From the NCBI GenBank assembly GCA_008694505.1, contig VZDJ01007747.1, forward strand, positions 13,606,059 through 13,670,058: DNA of 64,000 nucleotides, given 5' to 3'. Below are positions 1-10,592 of the stretch, one piece after another. Under the pieces are notes generated by a model that was not told where the DNA came from, did not search any database, and saw only the letters and a list, made by a program, of their open reading frames with translations. The translations under genes were made by a program, and so were the position numbers. The stretch's first letter is position 1. Every line of letters begins with the position of its first letter. This DNA is from Cyanoderma ruficeps. Taxonomy: Eukaryota > Chordata > Aves > Passeriformes > Timaliidae.

Positions 1-2012
1 TATTGTGCCACTTCTGCCTATTTCTTAGATGTGCAAACTGAAGATAAATTGTCCCCATTTCAGAATGACTTGCGTTTTAACAGCTTAGCTGCTTTTTGTT
101 AACTTTTGATCATTAATTATTAATAAAATTCTGTAAACAGCCTACAAATTGTGAATGTGATCAATAAACATTTACAGGTATTTTAGGAGAAAAGGTGAAC
201 TTTCCTTTATGAGAGTAAAACTTTGGGAGATTACTTGTAGCCTCTATTATCCAGAGAGTACAAAGTGATCTAGCTCAGAGCACTGACAAATGATGATTTT
301 CAATGGTATTTTTACTAAAATATTAGCACTTTAGAAGTTTATGGCAAATAAGATTGCTTAACATATCAGGATATTGTCTATTCTTAATATATTCATGGAC
401 TCTGCTTGAAGGACACTTTCAGTGCATGGGCCTGTATACATAATACAGCCTTTTATTGTTGACAGAGTCCAGAGCACTGCGCGTATTTTTACAGTACATT
501 ATTTTTAGAACCAATAAATTACTCATCTGAAGTATCCAAGTATAAACGTAATGACTTTTTTTCAGGCTTGACTATGATACTATTACAGTGAATTATGGAT
601 TTCAGTGACTATCTGGTTTCGATGCGTTGCAATAAATCTTGATCATTTATGATTGGTTCTGAACTTCATACAATTTTTTTTCATATAGTTTGTCCTACAC
701 TTGTAAGGTTCCTCGGAGTTATACTTTTGAAGATATCAGACAATTTCAATACAGCTTTAGACTGATTTATATTCCTTTAATAAATTTAAACATATTTTCG
801 GACCTCTTTTCTATTCCATATACAATTATAAAAGCTTCACAAATACAGAGTGAGCTCAAAATTCCAAAGTTTTTTGTTAAGGGACAAAACACAGATATTT
901 AAAAAGATTTTTTTTTTAAAGAAAAACCAATGTGCTCCAGTTACACAGACTAAATTAGCAGCTATTAACAGATGATTAATCTAACAGCAGCCTCCAGATT
1001 TAAAAAACGAACAAACAAACAAAACACCCACAAAACAAAACAAAACAAAACAAGACATCTTTAGGCCATATGTGAGGTAGGTGAGTGCAGCTATACTCCA
1101 TACCACAAATATACCCCAGAGGAAAAAAAAGAATTCTTCTTAGTCTCACTTTCTTTAATGCAGTCTGTCATGTTTTCTATATGCTCTGTTATCCAGAAAT
1201 GGCACTTCTGCATTAGGAGTACAGCCAGTTCTTCAGCGGAACTAAGATTTTACCCTAACTCCCTTTTACTGTGATTAATTATTCTCCTGTTCTATTATCT
1301 AACTCTGAATTTATAATTTTTTACCTTTTTTTTTTCTCCTGACCATATATATTACTTCTGTCTGGCAGGATGCATCTTTCTTCACTTTAATTTCTTAGTT
1401 TTTCTACATTCTCCTATATTATAATGTGGTTCATTATGTATTGTGTATTACTACTGGCCTAGGCACTTCCCTTTCCAGAACACTGAAGTTAGATTTAAGG
1501 GATATATGTGATCAGTACATTTGATGAAAGAATTTTTTTTTGTCATATCAGTTCAACACTTAAGTATTTATGATAAAAAGAATAAAAAGAGTTAATTATT
1601 TTCTTTTTTTAAGCACTGGAATAAAGCAATTGATTTTTCAGACCCCCATATGGATTTGAATTTCTGTAGGACACAAGGGACACAAGAGTGACTTCAGTCC
1701 CTAGGGAAGCTCTTGTACAGGTACATAACAAAACAGTTTCCTCCATGTCGGTCATCTCAGAATTTGCAATAAGAATTACTTTTTTTCCGAACCAGTAGTA
1801 TCCATCTCAGATGTTTTGGTGCCATTCTTGTCAGAGAGTGCTGGGTGACTCAGTTGACATGGCACTGCTGTTGAATGCATCTGCGTTCAACACAGGTGAT
1901 TGCACTGAGCACAGATTTAGCAGTTTCTCAGGTACAGTTTACCCTGCTTTACCTCTACTGCACTTTAATGTAAGGTATTATATAGCAAGGGAGGGGGCAG
2001 AGGTTTTCCTAA
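1..2012. other. AT-rich unannotated stretch, no gene seen
   Basis: No convincing coding region is visible. The stretch is AT-rich with poly-T runs and an AAAC-rich simple repeat near 1003-1053. A strong polypyrimidine/AG acceptor-like site ends at 1613 and is followed by 25 open codons to a TGA at 1689-1691, but no matching gene context was found, so no exon is called. Confidence 0.6.
1003..1053. repeat. AAAC/AAAAC simple repeat
   Basis: Low-complexity run of AAAC units followed by four AAAAC-type units, interrupted by a short CACCCAC. It is seen directly and looks like an ordinary microsatellite or a decayed A-rich tail. Confidence 0.85.
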
Positions 2013-2297
2013 GTAACAAGTTATAGGACAAGAAAAGTTGCCTCAAATTGATCCAGGAGTTCAGATATCCAGATTGGTTATTAGGAAAAATTTCTTCACC
2101 AAGAGGGTTGTTAAGCAGTGGAACACAATGCCCAGAGAAGTGGGAAAGTCACCATAGCTGAATGTATTTAAAGGATATGTAGATGTAGCACTTGGGTACA
2201 TAGTTTAGTTTGAAGATGGAAGCATTAGGTTAATAGCTGGATTCAGTGATGGAAGAGGTCTTTTTCAACCTTGATGATTCTATGAATCTGTGATTCC
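2013..2297 (+). mobile_element. CR1 LINE, 3' end fragment
   Basis: This is a truncated chicken-repeat-1 non-LTR retrotransposon in forward orientation. The characteristic 3' region is easily followed: a GACAAGA-like start, a TTAGGAAAAATTTCTTCACC block near 2080-2100, an AGTGGAACA block, and the terminal region TCTTTTTCAACCTTGATGATTCTATGA ending in degenerate copies of the CR1 8-bp tail near 2275-2297. Only about 285 bp of the element is present, all downstream of the reverse transcriptase, so it is a dead 5'-truncated insertion. Many substitutions suggest an old copy. Confidence 0.9.
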
Positions 2298-2306
2298 TAA
2301 TTCAGT

Positions 2307-2352
2307 GAATCTAAGTTTCTTTCACATTTGAATCTAAGTTTCTTTCACATTT
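2307..2352. repeat. 23-bp perfect tandem duplication
   Basis: Two identical adjacent 23-bp units (2307-2329 and 2330-2352), directly after the tail of the CR1 fragment. A smaller imperfect duplication of about 18-20 bp lies at 2453-2490. Confidence 0.9.
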
Positions 2353-2901
2353 CCTTATTATGACTGCCCTAATAATTAGTCAGGTTTTACACTCCAGAAA
2401 ATGTGTAGATATGCCTGGATTCTACATCAAAGGCAGAGGAGGAAAATATGAATCTCCTAAATGCTTCAAGTCTCCTAAATGCTTTTCAAGTACATGCAGG
2501 TCTTTTTCCCACTACTACTAGGTTTGGTTCAAAAATTGCATGTTGGTATTATTCTGAGTTTTTAATTATACTGTAATTCAAAGTTACTTTTAATGCATAG
2601 TTTCACAGTAGCAGAAGTAGTGATCCACAGTTCTTAACTCTTTTTAGTCCTCCAATCCTTCAATTATTCACTAACCATTATTTAAAAAGGGTTTATTTTA
2701 TTAAAGGAGCTCAAGAGAATAATCCTCAAGAGAAAACAAGAATTACTTTAAAGTTCATCTCAAAGATCCAGCTAGGTCAGAAATAGATGCTGAACAGCAA
2801 ATGCCTATTCTTCGTAGCTACACATTAGCCCTTATTCTTTAATATTCTGTCTTGTAATAGAAATGCTCCTCTGTAGTGTCTCTAACCTTAACTTCCCTTA
2901 C

Positions 2902-3027
2902 CTTTGTAAGACAGTGATGCTGCTTGACCACTTCCCCCTGAAACCAAACAAAAGATGACTCTTACCAGCATGGAGCAGAACAGCATCAGTCCTGCTATGC
3001 ACCATTCTCAGCTGGGAGTCAGGACCA
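2902..3027 (-). CDS. Candidate exon of unrecognised minus-strand gene (3'-most in the chain)
   Basis: Not recognised as any known protein. On the minus strand a good acceptor (TTATTTTCCTCATAG) ends at 3028 and is followed by an open frame reading GPDSQLRMVHSRTDAVLLHAG-like residues. Two donors are possible: GTAAGAG after 2966 gives a 62-nt exon, and GTAAGG after 2902 gives a 126-nt exon that stays open throughout. Between them is also an acceptor-like TTTGTTTGGTTTCAG, which would leave an implausible 28-nt intron. The start phase matches the end phase of the candidate exon at 4212-4336. If neither donor is used the frame hits TAA straight after 2902, so it could also be a final exon. Codon content is plausible, but no homology was tested. 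Confidence 0.27.
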
Positions 3028-4211
3028 CTATGAGGAAAATAAGCTCTGCATGTGCAGGACTCACACCCATTTGAGCCGCAATGTAGAAATTTAAAAGGTA
3101 ATTTACTACCTGGAGCATGTTTCCTATCAGCATAGGAAAAGTACCAGCACAATTAAGCATATTCTTTATTCTGACACATTCCAGTGCTGAATACCTAGCA
3201 CAAAACCACCAAGAAAACAAAACATACTGGAAGGAAAACTTATCCAAGCAGACCCCAACCTTAGCAGAAAGACAGTCAATATGACTATTGCCTCCAACCT
3301 GCGACTGATGCCTGACTGCAGTGTTTGTTATGTCCAACCATCTGGCTGCAGGGAATAAGCTCTTCTGAGAGGCAGAAAAGGCTGTGAGCTCCTACTTCCT
3401 AGTCAGCCTGGTGTTTGCTCCTTCCCAGCTGGAACGCGAGACTCACCAGAGACCCAGCTGCGACATGTCAGACAGAGGCTAAGAAGCCAAGTCAAATACA
3501 CTCAGTGGGAGTGGATTAATCCACTGTAGTTATTGGCAAACTATTCACCCTTTCACCTGTGTAGGCTTGAAGTCTGTCCGTGGTTCAACACTCCTAGGTT
3601 CAAGCCTGAAGAATTTAATATTTCTTTCAAAATTGTAAGTGCCTGAACAGTTATTGAGCAGTTTAGGTGTTGTTTTAGATTATTGTATGACATTTTCTCT
3701 TACAGAATCTGCAAAATCTAATTTTACTAGCTTGTGTAGAACCAAGCTGGACCATTCTTTTATTGATAGTTCTTAATGCCTCTATCTATTTTAACAGTCT
3801 CCAGGATTTAACTCTACATTGTCAGACAGATGTACCAAGTAGATGATTAGAAATGTTTGTGTCATTTATAAAAAATAACATGCACTTTTTTTATTCTCTT
3901 TATGATACCATCACTTTTTGTAATATTTGTCATAAACCAATGCATGTACAAAGAATTGAATTCACAATAATCCAAATCTAGAAAGGTGATTGCCTTCCAA
4001 ATTTAATTTAAAAATCCTGCGAATCAGTTTACAGTGCCCCTGTTTCTTCATCCATAAACAATAAACACTGCAACTATTTCCCCAAAGTAGCAATCAAGCA
4101 TATACCTTGCTTTGGCTCATTATTTTATTAGATTAAATATTTAAAGCTGACAATAATCTGTCATCAATAATTTTTTAGAAAGTGAAGATTTTATAGTATG
4201 GTTTGTATTAC

Positions 4212-4336
4212 CAAGACCTCCATTTTCCAGCGTGAGCCTTCCTGATGTTTATTTCTGAATAGGACATCATCTGTTCTTCTAACAGACTCCACCGTATATT
4301 TCCATCAAAAATTTCTTGCAGCTCATATCTGAGATC
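4212..4336 (-). CDS. Candidate exon of unrecognised minus-strand gene, best of the chain
   Basis: A 125-nt segment open in a single frame, starting in phase 0 and ending in phase 2. It is preceded by a pyrimidine-rich acceptor (CGCTTTTCTTAATCCATACAG) and followed by a GTAATA donor. The translation starts DLRYELQEIFDGNIRW and continues with acidic and basic residues typical of a helical protein rather than the Lys/Asn/Phe/Tyr bias expected from random AT-rich DNA. The other two frames contain stops. I do not recognise the protein. The neighbouring candidates upstream on this strand (6217-6276, 6893-6965, 7460-7503, 8073-8104) and downstream (2902-3027) join it without breaking the frame. What is seen is splice-motif and frame consistency; that it is a gene is inference. 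Confidence 0.37.
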
Positions 4337-4757
4337 CTGTATGGATTAAGAAAAGCGCTAATTTTTCTTTTTTTTATCATTCTGTTGGCACTTGCAAAAT
4401 ATAACATATGTAAATCATAATACTCTCTTTGGAAGAAAGCATGTAGATTATTTCATTTTTTGGCAACTATTGCAAACCTCAAATGAAAGTTTATAATGAG
4501 AAATGCTCACGACCCTGAGCTCTCACTTCACACAGTCCTAGAAGATATTTGCTACCTACTGAATACAGATAATGAGATTTGCATAGTATGTACCATTTCA
4601 ATGCTGTTTTGAATTTTTTGAATGCTCTTATTTGCTAGCAAGTAGCCTAAGGAATGTGAGTGTGCCAGATCTACTTCATCTTCTACTACATCTAAAAGCT
4701 GCATGCTTTTAGCAGCTTTACTTTTTCACTGACCAGAAATTAAATTTTTTGTAAAAA

Positions 4758-4818
4758 AATTTAAAAATCAACATCATGAGGCTATAGAATTTAAAAATCA
4801 ACCCCCATGAGGCTATAG
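4758..4818. repeat. 30/31-bp near-perfect tandem duplication
   Basis: Adjacent units at 4758-4787 and 4788-4818 share AATTTAAAAATCAAC and CATGAGGCTATAG, differing only by a short substitution/insertion in the middle. It is a local duplication with no visible mobile-element context. Confidence 0.88.
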
Positions 4819-5414
4819 AATGCAACATGATGTTTATATAATTATGGCACACATGCAAACAAATTAAATAATCCATGACCATATTAATTATTGGATCAAC
4901 ATATCTTGAGGTCGGTAAGGGCCCTCTGTGATACTAGAGATTCACACTGAGAGCCAGCGCCAATATTTTATCTCTTTTATGTGCCTGCAAAAACTAATTC
5001 GTGCGTGAAAGGTTGTTTTTCCTACACTTATAAAAGGTTTGCTCTTGCTCTTGGAAAAATGTCAAAACCTGAAAGCACACCTAAGCAGAGAAACACAAAC
5101 ATGAGCCAGAGCAGGTGCAGACTTACCTTCTGAGAATCTGTTAGATGCCAATTCAAGTCTGATGTATGGCCAGTTCTTCAGTGGGCCAGGCTGATTTCAG
5201 AGCTGTTTATACCTTCCCAATCGTGTCTGATGTGAAAGCTAAATTTTTTTCAGACTTCTGCCTAAAGATAAGCTCATTTTTTATATAGTAAAAAGGTTAT
5301 ATCACTTACATCCTGAAAAAGATAAGGTGAAAAATATGCAGGATGGTATAGATAATAAAATCTACTATTTATGATGCTTTTATGTATTTGTAAAAGGCAT
5401 GACTGATATTTTTA

Positions 5415-5445
5415 TATTATACATATGCATTACATATGTATAATA
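5415..5445. repeat. Perfect inverted repeat, 13-bp arms, 5-bp loop
   Basis: Arms at 5415-5427 and 5433-5445 are exact reverse complements (TATTATACATATG and its complement) around the loop CATTA. It is AT-rich, with no transposon ends recognised around it. It may simply be hairpin-forming DNA. Confidence 0.85.
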
Positions 5446-6216
5446 GGTTTATACCTGAGCAAGCTCTAAACAATATTCCCAAAATGTAGATATAATAATA
5501 AAACTTTATTAAACCTCCAGAAGGAGTTTAAAAGAAGTTTGAAAAGTCAGGCATTGCAGAACACATTAATTCCAGTTGCTAAAGTCATAGCCCTGAGTCT
5601 CCTGCTGAAGTCTTTCCACCTCACTAGTCCATACCTGTCACTACACAGACAAACAGCTTCTTGATATATTCTGAAGTGCTAAAGCTAAGAATAAATACAT
5701 ATGCTCTTTTCAAACCTTTATGTCTGAGAGTTTCTTGATTAGTTTATACTCAGCTCTCTTAGTGGCTTCCATGGAAATTAGTTCAAGTAGCATGAGTACA
5801 GACCAGGTAACAATTTCAGAATAATTATCAGCTCTCAGTACTGAATGGCAATGATACAATATGACCAAAAGGACATGTTCCGTGTCCCTGAGTCCTCCAG
5901 TGGCTCATGAAATAAAAAATGTTTTGAAATGAGCAGAGAACAACGGATGAAAGCAGAGGAAGAAATATAAAAGATGTACTGTATTAGAAAGCTAGGGACA
6001 CATTGCAGCATGCCAGTAGCACAGCAAGTGAAGTTATGTAATTCTGCTTATTTTATGTTACCAATACCAAGCTGCATCACAACAGGATTCTGCCTTCAAG
6101 CTATTCTTCATAAGCAGAGAAAGTTTCAAGAACTTTGGTGTTCTTTTTATACCAACAATGGACAAAATCCTAGAGATAAGGAGATACTGAATTCTCGGGT
6201 CAAGTTATCTGCCTAC

Positions 6217-6276
6217 CTTTAGTGCTTTGCAGACATCTTCATACAGGATAATGGATTCCACATTTGCAGCCTTTTT
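6217..6276 (-). CDS. Candidate 60-nt exon of unrecognised minus-strand gene
   Basis: On the minus strand the acceptor TGCCTTCTTCTTTAAG is followed by 20 codons reading KKAANVESIILYEDVCKALK and then a GTAGGC donor. The exon is phase 0 at both ends, so it joins directly to the segment at 4212-4336 downstream and 6893-6965 upstream. The residue mix (Val, Glu, Asp, Ala, Leu, Lys) looks like helical coding sequence. I do not recognise the family. It is too short to be significant alone; support comes from the neighbouring frame-compatible segments. Confidence 0.33.
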
Positions 6277-6892
6277 CTTAAAGAAGAAGGCATTGATGAA
6301 AACTTCTCGCAAAATAAGTAAAGAAGTATGATCCTACATTAGATCTTAGTCATTTACGTGATTTTTTTTAACTTGTATTTTTCTTCCATACCATGAATCC
6401 ACTACAACTAACCATATATTTTAGTTGACAGCTGTTGTGTTTAGTAAAACTTGCTTGTGATTCATTATTCATATTCTTAAATACACTTACAGATAAATTC
6501 CAATGAAGCTCAAAGATTCATCTGAATGGCTGCTGAAACATTTCATAGCATGGGAGTGTGTTGAACGTGTTTAAATAAATTGGATTCCATGCTATTACAA
6601 TGCACTTAAAAAGACTTCTAAGAACTACTCATGCAACACTGTCATCCAACATCACTATCTTCAGAGAAAAAGTTAAAGGCCAGTGTATGACAGATCAAAC
6701 TGATTTGCTGCAGCATCTGACTAAAAAGTCCACAGAGGACTGGAAAGATATTCTAGAACCCTAAATTGTAAGAAGTCCCTTATCAATCAGAACTAGAAAG
6801 TGATGGGGAAGGAAGCAACTCCTGTGGAAAAAAAAACGAGTTCTCTACATTCAGTGTGAAGTGGTACAAAAAGCTTAATATAATTATTTTAC

Positions 6893-6965
6893 CTGTTCTG
6901 TCTTTTTCAAGGCTTTTCTGTGTATGAAACACCTGTCTTTAGCCAGTAATTTCTGTGTGTGTGAT
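6893..6965 (-). CDS. Candidate exon of unrecognised minus-strand gene
   Basis: The minus-strand open segment reads SHTQKLLAKDRCFIHRKALK then KTEQ and ends at a CAG/GTAAAA donor in phase 0. Two acceptors are possible: TGATGGTTACAG (exon start 6965, phase 2, matching the upstream segment 7460-7503) or CACACACAG (exon start 6952, 60 nt, phase 0). Neither has a long pyrimidine tract, which lowers confidence. The product is not recognised. Confidence 0.3.
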
Positions 6966-7459
6966 CTGTAACCATCACATGTATATACAGAGTGGTATGT
7001 CATGATTCTGCCAAGGGAAACCTCTAGAGAAATATAGTTCTGTTCATGTTCCCATGTTTATCATGTTTAAAGGATAAGAATTCTAAGATCTCTGTAAAGG
7101 ACTGCAGACATTTTTGTAACATTCATAGACCTTAGGCTTATAATATGCTCAATAATTTCTTCAATACCCAGGATAATATTTGTGTGTGCACTCCAAACAT
7201 GCATGTCTGACCTCACTTATATTTATAAAAGTTTTATCTTCTGTCATCATAAATATGGATGAGCATATGACTCAGTTCAATCTTTGAACAAATGTCTTCA
7301 TTATTGCTTCCTGCATCTGTGGATGAATCATGGCCCTCACCCTTCGTTCGCATTGGACAATGAAGACTGGGAATAGCATTTAGCCTGGTTAATGGTCTAA
7401 AAGTAAGGAAAGACTTAACTTTTGCAAAATCATGGATTTGAAATTTGCTGAATTGTTAC

Positions 7460-7503
7460 CTTGAACAGGGTAAGGAAACATCAGCAATGAATTCAATGGC
7501 AGC
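7460..7503 (-). CDS. Candidate 44-nt exon of unrecognised minus-strand gene
   Basis: The acceptor TTTCTTATGCTGTAGCCTTCAG is followed by 44 nt coding AAIEFIADVSLPCS in phase 0 and ending in phase 2 before GTAACA. A second frame is also open, so the segment is only weakly informative; the stated frame is the one compatible with 6893-6965. No family is recognised. Confidence 0.2.
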
Positions 7504-7550
7504 CTGAAGGCTACAGCATAAGAAATCACAGTAGGCATTTCATGCAGATT

Positions 7551-7622
7551 TCTAGGTATTTCTAACAGTATTACCTGTTACCGGTATCTAGGTAGTTTTA
7601 ACAGTATTACCTGATACTTACA
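7551..7622. repeat. 36-bp imperfect tandem duplication
   Basis: Units at 7551-7586 and 7587-7622 share TCTAGGTA and AACAGTATTACCTG with a handful of substitutions. It is a local duplication that has aged more than the ones at 2307 or 38933. Confidence 0.8.
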
Positions 7623-8072
7623 TATAACAAAATAACAATGATAAGTGACTTAATATTTGTCTTTTTAATGTTATCGGCATGACACAATCATGCAATTCAA
7701 GAAGACAAAATCTTCTTTAGCTACTTCAGTAACTTCATACTTGAAATTCTTCGTGTTTTAAAAATATTTGGAAATATTCCAATTTGAAAGTTTTATGGGC
7801 AGATTGGATTTGGTCCAGTCAAACTTCTTCTGAAGTCTCCTATAGCAGACTGTTTTCAGCACTCTATGAACCCAGTCTTTATCAAGATGTTACCCAATGG
7901 TAACTGTACGAGAAGTCTTTGTATATGTAATTGTACATGCCTACCTATAATGGTATTTCTGTTATAAGCACATGCCAGCAGAAGAGTTAAATTGTTTCTA
8001 AATACTTCACAGAGAATCGTGTTCTTTGTCTATTGGAAATCTATTCCATGTGATTTCCTTAGTGCTACTCAC

Positions 8073-8104
8073 TCCCTGCTTCCTCCTGAATAATTGTCCT
8101 CTGC
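8073..8104 (-). CDS. Candidate 32-nt exon of unrecognised minus-strand gene (5'-most linked)
   Basis: A strong minus-strand acceptor (TTTTCTTGTGCCTCAG) and a GTGAGT donor flank 32 nt. All three frames are open over this short length; the frame that joins 7460-7503 reads RGQLFRRKQG. The splice motifs are among the best in the chain, but the segment is too short to carry coding evidence. No upstream partner ending in the required phase 1 was found. Confidence 0.2.
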
Positions 8105-10207
8105 CTGAGGCACAAGAAAAGTATTTTAATTGAGTTTGAAATGCATCTATTGCCTGATAACCTCAATTCCCAGATATGTGGCCTAAAGAAGCGTTGTTGA
8201 GTGAATACTTGTACTGTCAAAACCAGTTTTATGCTGCTTCAGATCCCATATTTCAGATTTAAAAAAAAAGTAAAATAAATCTATGATTCACATGGATTCA
8301 TGAACAAAACAACATTGAATTACTTTGGAAATCACTCTGTTTATAATCAATTGAAAGTTTACAATCAAGTGTACAGAGCAATGCTGCAAAACCTGGCTCT
8401 CCAAGATCAACATATTATCATTAATCAGCATAGATCATATGCTTCAGAGAATGGAATATATTTCAAATAAGATGAGGTCTGTCAAGTAATGAGGAAATTG
8501 TAGGCGGATAATAGTAAGCAGATATTTTGGAACAAAGTTTTTATTTATATTGTTAAAAGGTGCACAAAGTCATTATTCTGCACTAGTTCTGGGTTATTGC
8601 AACACCTGTTTCATTATCAGAAAAGGGGGAATTTTTGCCAAATATCTCCAATGTCACACATGACAATTCATTGTCTATCTCCAGACAATTTAATTATGAA
8701 CATATCTTAACTTCAGTAGTCATAATAAGATCAATTGATAATCATAGACTAGTCATGATTATTTCTAAATAATTCTCATTTTAGTTAAAAATTCATTAAG
8801 CTGACATAGACGGGCACTTTGTGTGAAGTACTTTTATTTAATAATGAATCAAATCCTTTAAGTTTGAGAATAATTTAATTTCTATTTCAGAAATTACGTA
8901 TTTCCTTGTACAAAACATGTTATCAAAAAAAATTGTCAGCAAAGTGGTAGGTATTAAGAACCTCAAGTAGACATTTAGAGAAAAGTTACTTGTGATTTTT
9001 CCAGAAGAGAATATGTATTTGAGAGACAAGAATGGAAAACAGAAAAAAAACTAGATTGTCTTTGGTCAAAGTTTATGTTTAAACAGTATCCCTAACATAA
9101 GGACAATCATTAAAGTTACATCGTTAGAAAGATTTTTGATATTACATTATGTTACACTTAATTACTTTGTCTTGCATTATGTTACATGCTTACCATGCCC
9201 CATAGAGCAGTATTTATGTGTTTAAGCTTGAGACAAAAGCATAACTTTTAAACTAAAGAAGGGGTCAAAAATACATATGTTTTGTTGGGATAGGTATATT
9301 TCTTAATGGAAGAGTCTACTCACATAAACAGCTGTAGCAGTGAAAAAACCATTACAGAAAGAGCTACTAGTCAAACAAATAATTCAACAATCTAAACATC
9401 TAAACATGTTGAAGTGCAACTGACGATTTCTGGAACTAGGTAGGAAAATGTATAGATGGATTATGTTGGTTTAGAAATTAAATTGCCTGAAGAATTTCTG
9501 GGAAGTCTATAATGAGTGAGAAAGTATTGCATGCTCTTGAATTTAATTCAAGCAGGCAGAAGTGGCTATCTCTAAGTGTTTATAGGGAATATTATTACTA
9601 TTTGCTCTGGAGACAGACTGAAAGTACAAGGATCAATTCTGTATTGATGTATTCAAAGGATGTCTAGTAGCTACACTTTCTTTCAATGGCAACATAATTA
9701 TTTGCTCCTGTTGACAATAGTATTTATTTTAATCTTATCATGAAATTTGGTCGGAGCATGAGATTATAAATCTGGTTCCATGTGATTCAGGACATTATAA
9801 TGTCTTTTATAAATTCCAAAAGGAAAAGTTTGGCTTAGGCCAATTTTTTTTTAATAAAAATAGTAAAGTTATGGACCCCTTTGCATAAAATACTTTTTAA
9901 ATCAATTTGAATCTCAATGTATAAATTCTGGACAGTTACCACAAAATATACAATAAACTGTAGATCTTAATATTTTAACTTTTCTCTAGGTTCTGTGCTT
10001 TTAACATACATTGGATTTATTTTGAACTTATACTTAAATCACTAATAATTGAAGTAAAAAAAATAATGGTAACTGGGAAATGAGAGTGGATTGAAGATTG
10101 AAAAGGTCTAGGTAAAATGATAGTGCAGATAGAGATTAATCATTTCTCCATTTGAAATTGGTAATTCTCTCTCTTTTTTAAAAAGCACTGTTGCCTGAAT
10201 GAGACCC
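8105..10207. other. AT-rich unannotated stretch
   Basis: No recognisable gene or repeat. A minus-strand exon-like 33-nt segment at 9194-9226 (acceptor TTATGCTTTTGTCTCAAG, donor GTAAGC, residues LKHINTALWGM) is present, but its phase does not link directly to 8073-8104. Confidence 0.55.
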
Positions 10208-10592
10208 TTTGTTCATAGACTTGCAGAATGGTTAAGTTTGGGAGAGTCTTAAGGTGCTCATCTAGTCCAAACTCCTTTCTCAAGCCACCCAGAACTAGCT
10301 ACTCAGAACCATGTTCACATGCTCTTACAGACTGTCCAGGGATGGAGACTCCAGCCTCTCAACCCAGTGCCTGTGCTCTGTCATCCTTACATTAAAAAGT
10401 GTTTCTTGAAGTTCCTTCTGTGTTTCAGTCTGTGTCTATTACCTCTGACCCTAGCACAGACCACAGCTGAAAAGAGTCTAGCTCTGTTCTCTCTAAACCT
10501 TCCCTTCTGGTATTTATACACACTGATGAGATTCCTCCAAGCCTTCTCTTCTCCATGATGAGCAGTCCTAGTTCTCTCAGCCTTTCCTCATG
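10208..10592 (-). mobile_element. CR1 LINE fragment, inverted
   Basis: Read on the minus strand this is the 3' part of a CR1 LINE. On the plus strand the reverse-complement landmarks appear in order: CATAGACTTGCAGAATGGTTAAG (degenerate tail), CATCTAGTCCAAACTCC, CAGGGATGGAGACTCCA, the CTGTGCTCTGTCATCCTTACA block, GTGTTTCTTGAAGTTCC, and TCTCTCAGCCTTTCCTCA near 10575-10590, after which similarity is lost. It is 5'-truncated and non-coding; the 79-codon open frame over it is incidental. Confidence 0.9.

Noticed and set aside
1614..1691. Possible terminal exon (25 codons) after a strong pyrimidine tract
   Set aside because: Too short, no partner exon on this strand, and strong acceptor look-alikes are frequent in this T-rich DNA.
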